Shown here in pieces: positions 1-4,860 of a stretch of DNA of 7,071 bases (its first letter is position 1; each line of letters opens with the position of its first letter). Where the stretch lies: NCBI GenBank assembly GCA_946623915.1, contig CAMORQ010000100.1:1-7071 (forward strand), given 5' to 3'. The DNA comes from an uncultured Coriobacteriaceae bacterium. Its GTDB lineage: Bacteria > Actinomycetota > Coriobacteriia > Coriobacteriales > Eggerthellaceae. The position numbers and the translations under genes are program-made. The notes beneath the pieces were generated by a model, which made no database searches, had not been told where the DNA came from, and was given only the letters and a program-made list of their open reading frames with translations.

Positions 1-557
1 CCGATGCCCTGTGCATCAACCTGGGCTGCGGGTTCGACGACAAGTTCAGCCAGGTGGACAACGGGCGGATCGAGTGGTTCGACGTGGACCTGCCCGACCA
101 GATCGCCGTGCGGCGCAAGGTCTACGAGGACCGCCCTCGCTGCACGATGCTCGACGGCGACGCGCTCGACGGTGCCTGGACGGAACAGCTGCCAAAGGAC
201 CGTTCGGCCACCGTCGTGGTGATGGAGGGCGTGTTGGAGTACTTCACCAAAGAGCAGACGGCCGCCTGCCTGCGCATGCTGTGCGACTCGTTCGAGCACG
301 GCTGGCTCGTCGCCGAGATGAACTCGATGTTCATGGTGAGACATTCGAAGCAGCATGACGCCATCAAGAACACCAACGCCACCTTCAAGTGGGGCACCGA
401 CTCCGGCGAGGAGTTCGTCGAGCTCGAGCCGCGCCTGCAGCTCGTCGACGAGCGCAGCTACAACGTGGAGATGCGCAAGCACACCCTGCGCGGCCGTTTG
501 TTTGCCGCCACCGTCGGCAAGAACGTGAACAACCGCATCGCCGTGTTCGCCTGGTAG
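1..557 (+). CDS. Class I SAM-dependent methyltransferase, leucine carboxyl methyltransferase (LCM)-like, 5'-truncated by the window edge
   Basis: The reading frame is open from base 3, and 184 codons are visible before the TAG stop at 555-557; the true start lies outside the window. The visible part opens with the SAM-binding glycine motif NLGCGFDDKF, followed by GRIEWFDVDLPDQI. There the acidic residues after the second strand (DVDLP) are the arrangement typical of the LCM / PKS-type O-methyltransferase family (PF04072). Later come DGDALD and VVVMEGVLEYF, matching motifs II-III of the same fold. Family members usually run about 260-300 residues, so roughly 80-100 N-terminal residues are probably missing. 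Members methylate carboxyl or hydroxyl groups of small molecules or proteins; the substrate here is unknown. It points the same way as the downstream ECF genes but is separated from them by 254 bp and a hairpin, so co-transcription is uncertain. The fold call is fairly secure; the role is not. Confidence 0.85.
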   Translation, partial: DALCINLGCGFDDKFSQVDNGRIEWFDVDLPDQIAVRRKVYEDRPRCTMLDGDALDGAWTEQLPKDRSATVVVMEGVLEYFTKEQTAACLRMLCDSFEHGWLVAEMNSMFMVRHSKQHDAIKNTNATFKWGTDSGEEFVELEPRLQLVDERSYNVEMRKHTLRGRLFAATVGKNVNNRIAVFAW

Positions 558-585
558 CGTAACGCGAGCCGCGCCCGCGTTACGC
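557..585 (+). terminator. Perfect 10-bp stem-loop at the methyltransferase stop codon, possible terminator
   Basis: Bases 557-566 (GCGTAACGCG) are perfectly complementary to 576-585 (CGCGTTACGC), with a 9-nt loop. The stem begins on the last base of the stop codon. No T-run follows, so it is not a canonical intrinsic terminator. Its position immediately after a gene and its strength fit a U-tract-less terminator or an mRNA 3'-end stabiliser, both inferred. Confidence 0.5.
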
Positions 586-606
586 GCTGCTTGAACTCAA
601 AGAGCT

Positions 607-638
607 CAAAGGGGGTATCCCTCTTCGGGTTCCCTTTG
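607..638 (+). other. Second stem-loop in the 558-811 gap
   Basis: CAAAGGG (607-613) pairs with CCCTTTG (632-638). Inside, CCC (619-621) can pair with GGG (627-629) around a TCTTC loop, giving a two-tier hairpin with an internal bulge. CTCAAAG occurs twice just upstream (596-602 and 605-611), so the 5' arm lies in a small direct repeat. No T-run follows the 3' arm. It could be a second part of a tandem terminator or part of an untranslated leader; the sequence does not decide. Confidence 0.35.
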
Positions 639-740
639 GATGGCGCAAGCATGTTGTGGGTTGTTTCAGGCGCGGCAATTCCTCGTTCAAAACTGAATGC
701 TAAAAGGGACATTTTTGCTATTCGGGTAAAGAAACACGAA

Positions 741-769
741 TTTCAAATCGGTATTATTCCAAATAGTAT
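741..769 (+). promoter_or_regulatory. Weak candidate promoter for the ECF operon
   Basis: This is the AT-rich part of the 254-bp gap before the S-component gene. A possible -35 TTTCAA (741-746) lies 17 bp from a possible -10 TAGTAT (764-769, 4 of 6 matches to TATAAT). TATTAT (752-757, 5 of 6) is an alternative -10 but has no good -35 at 17 bp. The poor -35 would suit a promoter that needs an activator, such as the AraC protein encoded downstream; this is inference. The rest of the gap (about 640-740) shows nothing further recognisable. Confidence 0.3.
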
Positions 770-772
770 TCC
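752..772 (+). repeat. 9-bp direct repeat (8/9 identical) overlapping the candidate -10, possible regulator site
   Basis: TATTATTCC (752-760) and TAGTATTCC (764-772) are in the same orientation, separated by AAA, so their starts are 12 bp apart. The repeat covers both candidate -10 elements upstream of the S-component gene. AraC-family proteins bind asymmetric direct-repeat sites, so it is a candidate site for the regulator at 3743-4720. The 12-bp spacing and the overlap with -10 are not the classical activator geometry. Confidence 0.35.
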
Positions 773-811
773 TAGGTTAATTTTGGACAACGCACGATAG
801 GATTCTGACAC

Positions 812-1399
812 ATGGACAAAGAATCAACGCGGCTCAACGGTAAGGACCTCATCAACGTAGGTATCTTCACGGCCATTATCTCGGTCATGATGATCCTCAT
901 CTCGTTCATCGGGTTCATCCCATACCTGATGCCCACCTACTGCATCTTCATGCCCCTTCTCATCGGCATTCCGTGGATGCTGTTCGCCACGAAGGTGAAC
1001 AAGTTCGGCATGGTGCTGATCATGGGCATCTTGCTCGGCATCGTGCTGATGCTGACCGGCATGGGCTGGTACGCCATGCCGCTGTGCATCGTGGTGAGCC
1101 TGATTGCCGAATTCATCATGAAGAGCGGCGACTACAAAAGCGCCAAGAAGGACATCCTGGCCCATGGCATCTTCAGCCTCTGGGTGTTCGGCAGCTACAT
1201 CCCCATCTTCCTGACCGCCGAACAGTACTGGGCCGACCGCGGCTCGTACGGCGAAGAGTACATCGCAACTGCCATGAGCATCTTCCAGCCCTGGCTTGCT
1301 CCCATCATGATCGTTGCCTGCTTCGTCTTCGGCGTGATCGGCGCTTGGATCGGCCTGAAGGTGATGAAGAAGCACTTCGTCAAAGCGGGCATCGTGTAA
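812..1399 (+). CDS. MptD/Trep_Strep-family ECF transporter S component (substrate-binding membrane protein)
   Basis: This 195-residue, very hydrophobic protein has about six predicted membrane segments (roughly residues 14-34, 37-58, 66-83, 87-104, 115-134 and 160-184). The N-terminus MDKESTRLNGKDLINVGIF is the typical opening of Trep_Strep / MptD-family S components (TIGR02185, PF09605). S components bind the substrate in the membrane and dock on a shared EcfT-EcfA energising module. The start is supported by AGGA at 799-802, 9 nt upstream of ATG. The stop TAA shares its last base with the next ATG, so EcfT is probably made by translational coupling and serves this S component as a dedicated (group I) system. 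The substrate of this family is not firmly established; neighbours point to a metal chelate, siderophore or tetrapyrrole. The short loop at residues 136-150 (aromatic and acidic) faces one side of the membrane and may contribute to ligand binding. Confidence 0.88.
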   Translation: MDKESTRLNGKDLINVGIFTAIISVMMILISFIGFIPYLMPTYCIFMPLLIGIPWMLFATKVNKFGMVLIMGILLGIVLMLTGMGWYAMPLCIVVSLIAEFIMKSGDYKSAKKDILAHGIFSLWVFGSYIPIFLTAEQYWADRGSYGEEYIATAMSIFQPWLAPIMIVACFVFGVIGAWIGLKVMKKHFVKAGIV

Positions 1400-2160
1400 T
1401 GTCGGGTATCGGGTTCGGATTCGCTGAAGGGCGCAAAGCCGACGGGTCTGGAGCTCGCCGTGCGCTGCTCGACCCGCGTACGAAGATCGCGCTGCTGGTC
1501 ACCATGCCGACGGTTCTGCTAAGCGGAGCCGGCGGGTCGCACACGGCACCTCTTGCCATAGTGTTTGCGCTGGTAGCAGCCGCGTTACTGCTTAGCTGCG
1601 GAAACATTGCGACTGCGGTGTTCGGCATTCTTGCAGTGGCGTTCACGCAAGCCTTGTGGACATTGCTCGCCCCCCTTGCATCGGGGGGCGCGTACATGTC
1701 GCTCTACCTTATGCACGGGATCATGGTCCACCTTATCCCGTGCATGCTTATGGCGGCCTATGCGGTTTCGACCACAACGGTCAGCGAGTTCATACTTGGC
1801 ATGGAGAAGCTGCATGTGCCGCCGCTGATCACCATTCCCCTTTCGGTGATGTTCCGGTTCTTTCCCACGGTCATCGAAGAAGCTACGTCGGTCAACGACG
1901 CCATGCGCATGCGCGATATCCGCCTTGGAGGACGCAACGTGGGCAAGATGGTGGAGTACCGTCTCGTTCCCATCATGATGTCGTCGCTGCGCATCGGCGA
2001 AGAGCTGTCGGCGGCATCCCTGACACGCGGTCTCGGCGCTCCGACCAAGCGCACCAGCATTTGCGAAATCGGTTTCCGCGCTCAGGACATCGTGGTGCTG
2101 ACGATTTGCGCATTCGCCCTTGTTGCCGTATTCGCGATCATGTTTGGCCTGGTCTCATGA
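1399..2160 (+). CDS. ECF transporter transmembrane coupling protein EcfT (CbiQ family)
   Basis: The protein has 253 residues if the ATG overlapping the upstream TAA is used (TAATG, bases 1397-1401). The frame is open further upstream, but that part lies inside the S-component gene. LDPRTKIALLV (residues 24-34) is the characteristic N-terminal DPRTK motif of EcfT/CbiQ. Membrane segments follow at about 30-45, 50-66, 70-92 and 100-124, with a last one at about 230-251. The cytoplasmic coupling region between them carries two short Arg motifs, AMRMRD (168-173) and SLTRGLG (207-213), corresponding to the paired Ala-Arg-X helices that seat in the two ATPase domains. EcfT links ATP hydrolysis to toppling of the S component. 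There is only a weak purine-rich stretch before the start, consistent with coupled translation. The stop overlaps the next start as ATGA (2157-2160). The 20-residue N-terminus before DPRTK is longer than in many relatives. Confidence 0.9.
   Translation: MSGIGFGFAEGRKADGSGARRALLDPRTKIALLVTMPTVLLSGAGGSHTAPLAIVFALVAAALLLSCGNIATAVFGILAVAFTQALWTLLAPLASGGAYMSLYLMHGIMVHLIPCMLMAAYAVSTTTVSEFILGMEKLHVPPLITIPLSVMFRFFPTVIEEATSVNDAMRMRDIRLGGRNVGKMVEYRLVPIMMSSLRIGEELSAASLTRGLGAPTKRTSICEIGFRAQDIVVLTICAFALVAVFAIMFGLVS
1668..1690 (+). other. GC-only 8-bp hairpin inside the EcfT gene
   Basis: CGCCCCCC (1668-1675) and GGGGGGCG (1683-1690) form a perfect 8-bp stem around a 7-nt loop (TTGCATC). It falls within the coding sequence, around residues 90-98 (LAPLASGG). 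No T-run follows. It may be a by-product of GC-rich codon choice, or it may slow RNA polymerase or ribosomes and alter the ratio of upstream to downstream products. Confidence 0.4.
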
Positions 2161-3746
2161 TAGAGCTGAAAAACATCAACTTCGTCTACGGCTCCGAAAG
2201 CGCCGAGCTTATCGCGAGCATGGACAAGAGCGCTGCTGCGCAGGACCCTGCCGCAGACGCTGCAACCACGCTGGATGCGGGACTGCAGGACGAGCAGGCG
2301 GCACCCAAGGCGCTGCGCGGCGATTCGAGCGATGCCGACGGCCGTTTGCACGACGTGAACCTGAGCATCGAAGACGGTCAGTTCGTGCTTATCACCGGAC
2401 CGTCAGGGTGCGGTAAGAGCACGGTATTGCGCCTGATAAACGGCCTTATCCCGCACTATTACCCCGGAACGCTCAATGGCGAGGTCAAAATAGACGGCGT
2501 CGACATCGCCTCTCAAGAGCTCTACGAAACGGGTTTGAAAGTTGGAACCGTGTTCCAGAACCCGCGCAGCCAGTTCTTCAACGTCGACACCGACAGCGAG
2601 CTGGCGTTTGCTTGTGAGAACAGGGGCATGGACCCGGGCGTCATCCTGGACAGGATGTCCGCGACTGTCGAGCGCTTCGACATCGAGAGCCTCATGGGGC
2701 GCAGCATCTTCCGGTTGTCCGGCGGCGAAAAGCAGAAGATTGCCTGCGCATCCATCGACGTGGGCGACCCGCGCATTGTTCTTCTGGACGAGCCGTCGGC
2801 GAACCTCGACTTCGACGCGACCATGCGCCTGCGCGAGCTTATTCGCCTTTGGAAAGAGCAGGGGCGCACGATCGTGGCAGCCGAGCATCGGATCTCGTAC
2901 CTATGGGACCTTATCGACCGTGCCGTGATTATGTCGTCGGGACGCATCGTGGCAGACCTCGACACTCCCGAGTCGCGCCAGCTCTCCGATGCGCAGCTCG
3001 CCGAACTGGGCTTGCGCACAACCACGCCCGAGTCTCCAAGCGAAGTCGAGCTGCCTGCCGTTGGAAGCGACGACGCGGCGCTTACGCTCAACGATTTCCG
3101 TTTCTCGTACCGTACGGGCCTGTTCGCACGCGAGAAGGAAAGGCGGAGCAAAACGGCGGAGCCGACCATAGATTTCAGCGGAACGCGCATCGCGATGGGC
3201 AAGGTAACCGCCATCGTGGGCCCAAACGGATCGGGCAAGACAACGCTGCTCAACTGCCTTTGCGGCCTCGAGCGACGGTGCAAGGGCACGATCGACCTGA
3301 ACGGCGAGGCCTGCGACCGTCGCGCATTGCGGGGCAAGGTGTTCATGGTCATGCAGGACGTCAACCACCAGTTGTTCACGGAAAGCGCGCTGGAAGAGGT
3401 CCGCATCTCCATGGAGACGAATGGCGAACAAGCCGACGATGACGCGCTGCACCACATCCTTGCGCAGGTCGATCTGGACGCATTCGCCGACAGGCATCCC
3501 ATGTCGCTTTCGGGCGGGCAGAAGCAGCGTCTGGCCGTCGCGTGCGCATTGGCCTCTGGCAGCGATATCCTGCTGTTCGACGAGCCCACGAGTGGACTGG
3601 ATTACCGCCACATGCAGCAAACGGCCGATCTGATGAAGGGCCTGAGGGAAATGGGGAAGACCCTCGTGGTCGTCACTCACGACAGCGAGTTCATCCGCAG
3701 TTGCTGCGATTGCACGTTGGCCATCAAGAACGGGAGGCCAGCATGA
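2157..3746 (+). CDS. ECF transporter ATPase with two fused ABC domains (EcfA-EcfA')
   Basis: This 529-residue cytoplasmic protein carries two complete nucleotide-binding domains that would drive the ECF importer. Domain 1 has Walker A GPSGCGKST (81-89), Q-loop Q134 (FQNPRSQF), signature LSGGE (187-191), Walker B IVLLDEP (207-213) and H-loop H244. Domain 2 has Walker A GPNGSGKTT (355-363), Q400, signature LSGGQKQR (451-458), Walker B ILLFDEP (471-477) and H508. All catalytic residues are present, so both ATP sites look functional. Many ECF systems use two separate ATPases; here they are fused, as is common for dedicated systems with MptD-type S components. The ATG overlaps the EcfT stop (ATGA) with no clear ribosome site, implying coupling. 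An Ala/Asp-rich, low-complexity stretch (about residues 16-62) is inserted between the first two strands of domain 1 and is unusual. A shorter charged insert (about 320-337) sits at the equivalent place in domain 2. Confidence 0.92.
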   Translation: MIELKNINFVYGSESAELIASMDKSAAAQDPAADAATTLDAGLQDEQAAPKALRGDSSDADGRLHDVNLSIEDGQFVLITGPSGCGKSTVLRLINGLIPHYYPGTLNGEVKIDGVDIASQELYETGLKVGTVFQNPRSQFFNVDTDSELAFACENRGMDPGVILDRMSATVERFDIESLMGRSIFRLSGGEKQKIACASIDVGDPRIVLLDEPSANLDFDATMRLRELIRLWKEQGRTIVAAEHRISYLWDLIDRAVIMSSGRIVADLDTPESRQLSDAQLAELGLRTTTPESPSEVELPAVGSDDAALTLNDFRFSYRTGLFAREKERRSKTAEPTIDFSGTRIAMGKVTAIVGPNGSGKTTLLNCLCGLERRCKGTIDLNGEACDRRALRGKVFMVMQDVNHQLFTESALEEVRISMETNGEQADDDALHHILAQVDLDAFADRHPMSLSGGQKQRLAVACALASGSDILLFDEPTSGLDYRHMQQTADLMKGLREMGKTLVVVTHDSEFIRSCCDCTLAIKNGRPA

Positions 3747-4720
3747 CGTCCGCGGATAACTGGCGGCTACCGGAATCGGAACATGACCCCCAAAATCGGA
3801 GAAGCGTGCTTTCGTTCGATGATGGCAACGGGGGAAATCCGGGGTCCCTTATCACGTACTACCTGACACCTCATTTGGTGGTGCACGACATAAACATCCA
3901 CTCGCAACGCGTGCCGAGTTTCATGGAGGTCGAGCTGGAGGGCAAGCCGCCCCTGAAGGTCAACTACTGCTTCGAGGGGCGTTGCGAACTGACCGTCTGC
4001 ACGGGCGAGTACATCTACCAAGAGGGCAGGGAGGCCTCGATCGACACGGGTCAGGCGCGTTCGGCCTTCTTCTTCCCATCCGAGCGGTACTCGGGCGTGG
4101 AAATCGTTGCCTCCGCCGAATGCGTGTGCGAGCTTTCGTCCAACGTGCTCGGTTGCGAGACATCCGTGCTCTCATCTTTGTACGACCGCTGCTCCTCGCG
4201 CGAGTATCCCCTTATCGCGGTCGCTGACGACGAAATAGCCGACGCTGCCAAGCGCATATCCCAGGCGGCAAAAGCCAGCTCGGGCATCGACCTCGTCGCA
4301 GCGTACGTGCTGGAGTTCCTGCTTCTGCTGGATAGGCATTCGTTCCAAGACGGGCTGCGAAAGCGCAGTTATTGCACGGCGTCGCAAAAGGAGATCGCTC
4401 AGCGTGCCCACGACGACGTCAGCGCCGATCTTTCGAAGCGCGTGAGCGTTCGGGACCTCGCCGAGCGCTATGGCGTCAGCGAGACGAGCGTCAAGAATTA
4501 TTTCCGCAACGTCTACGGCATTGGCATCGTCGAGTACCAGAAGGACCTTCGCCTGCGAACGGCCGCCGACATGTTGCGGGATTCAAACAAGAAGGTGGTC
4601 GAAATCGCCCTTGCCGTCGGATATGCCAGCCAGTCGAAGTTCATCACCGCATTCAAGGAACGATTCGGCAAGACGCCTCTCGAACATCGGAGGACCAGCC
4701 GCATGCAAGTGGGGAATTGA
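3743..4720 (+). CDS. AraC-family transcriptional regulator
   Basis: The protein has 325 residues. The C-terminal part (about 222-316) is a typical AraC/XylS double helix-turn-helix domain. The first HTH lies around VSVRDLAERYGVSETSVKNYF (235-254). The second lies around VVEIALAVGYASQSKFITAF (285-304) and ends in FGKTPLEHR, the usual family signature. The N-terminal half (about 35-200) is a sensor region without a recognisable cupin motif; its style recalls PchR/YbtA-type regulators of siderophore uptake, a resemblance only. It has seven cysteines (76, 81, 86, 127, 129, 138, 150), unusual for this family and possibly relevant to metal or redox sensing. The start overlaps the ATPase stop as ATGA, with GGGAGG (3732-3737) 5 nt upstream. 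The regulator is therefore on the ECF transcript, and autoregulation is likely. Probable targets are the promoters before 812 and 4861. Confidence 0.9.
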   Translation: MTSADNWRLPESEHDPQNRRSVLSFDDGNGGNPGSLITYYLTPHLVVHDINIHSQRVPSFMEVELEGKPPLKVNYCFEGRCELTVCTGEYIYQEGREASIDTGQARSAFFFPSERYSGVEIVASAECVCELSSNVLGCETSVLSSLYDRCSSREYPLIAVADDEIADAAKRISQAAKASSGIDLVAAYVLEFLLLLDRHSFQDGLRKRSYCTASQKEIAQRAHDDVSADLSKRVSVRDLAERYGVSETSVKNYFRNVYGIGIVEYQKDLRLRTAADMLRDSNKKVVEIALAVGYASQSKFITAFKERFGKTPLEHRRTSRMQVGN

Positions 4721-4762
4721 CGCAGCGGCGCAAGAAAGGCCGCACGGCGCATGGAGCGCAGG

Positions 4763-4791
4763 TTGACCAGCGTATACATATAAGTTAGATT
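4763..4791 (+). promoter_or_regulatory. Candidate sigma-70-type promoter for the ABC half-transporter pair
   Basis: TTGACC (4763-4768, 5 of 6 to the -35 consensus) is followed after exactly 17 bp by TAGATT (4786-4791, 4 of 6 to the -10 consensus). It lies in the 140-bp gap between the AraC gene and the ABC transporter, at the point where the sequence becomes AT-rich. It leaves a leader of about 60-65 nt before the ATG at 4861. It suggests the two ABC genes can be transcribed separately from the ECF operon; read-through from upstream is also possible because no strong terminator is visible after 4720. Confidence 0.5.
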
Positions 4792-4798
4792 ACACTTA
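4780..4798 (+). promoter_or_regulatory. DtxR/IdeR-like operator candidate overlapping the -10 element
   Basis: Aligned by eye to the DtxR/IdeR consensus TWAGGTTAGSCTAACCTWA, bases 4780-4798 match at 13 of 19 positions, with matches in both half-sites. The left half TAAGTTAG (4781-4788) differs from TAGGTTAG by one base. The imperfect inverted repeat AAGTTAG / CTTACTT (4782-4788 and 4795-4801) shows the same symmetry. The site covers the candidate -10, where binding of a metal-loaded repressor would block transcription. AT-rich sequence raises the chance of a fortuitous match, so this is a prediction. Confidence 0.35.
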
Positions 4799-4860
4799 CT
4801 TTATGGTTTAAGCACGCGCTTTGATACGGGCGCGAAACGTTCGAAGAAGGACAGGAAGTT

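Noticed and set aside
772..790. Second DtxR-like site upstream of the S component
   Set aside because: The left half TAGGTTA is good, but the right half does not match (about 10 of 19 overall), so it is indistinguishable from chance in AT-rich sequence.
591..800. 69-codon open frame in the gap before the S component
   Set aside because: It has a non-ATG start, no ribosome site and overlaps hairpins, and the product has no recognisable pattern.
973..1398. Upstream extension of the EcfT reading frame
   Set aside because: It lies inside the S-component gene and encodes a His/Arg-rich sequence without membrane character. The DPRTK motif sits close to the ATG at 1399.
2522..3589. 355-codon minus-strand open frame
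   Set aside because: It is opposite the double ATPase, Ser/Arg-rich with no recognisable domain, and is explained by codon bias of the real gene.
4725..4743. Terminator after the AraC gene
   Set aside because: Only a 5-bp stem (GCGGC/GCCGC) with a 9-nt loop and no T-run; too weak to call.
4815..4834. Hairpin in the leader of the ABC gene
   Set aside because: A 5-bp CGCGC/GCGCG stem with a 10-nt loop is expected by chance in this composition, and no riboswitch-like structure was recognised.
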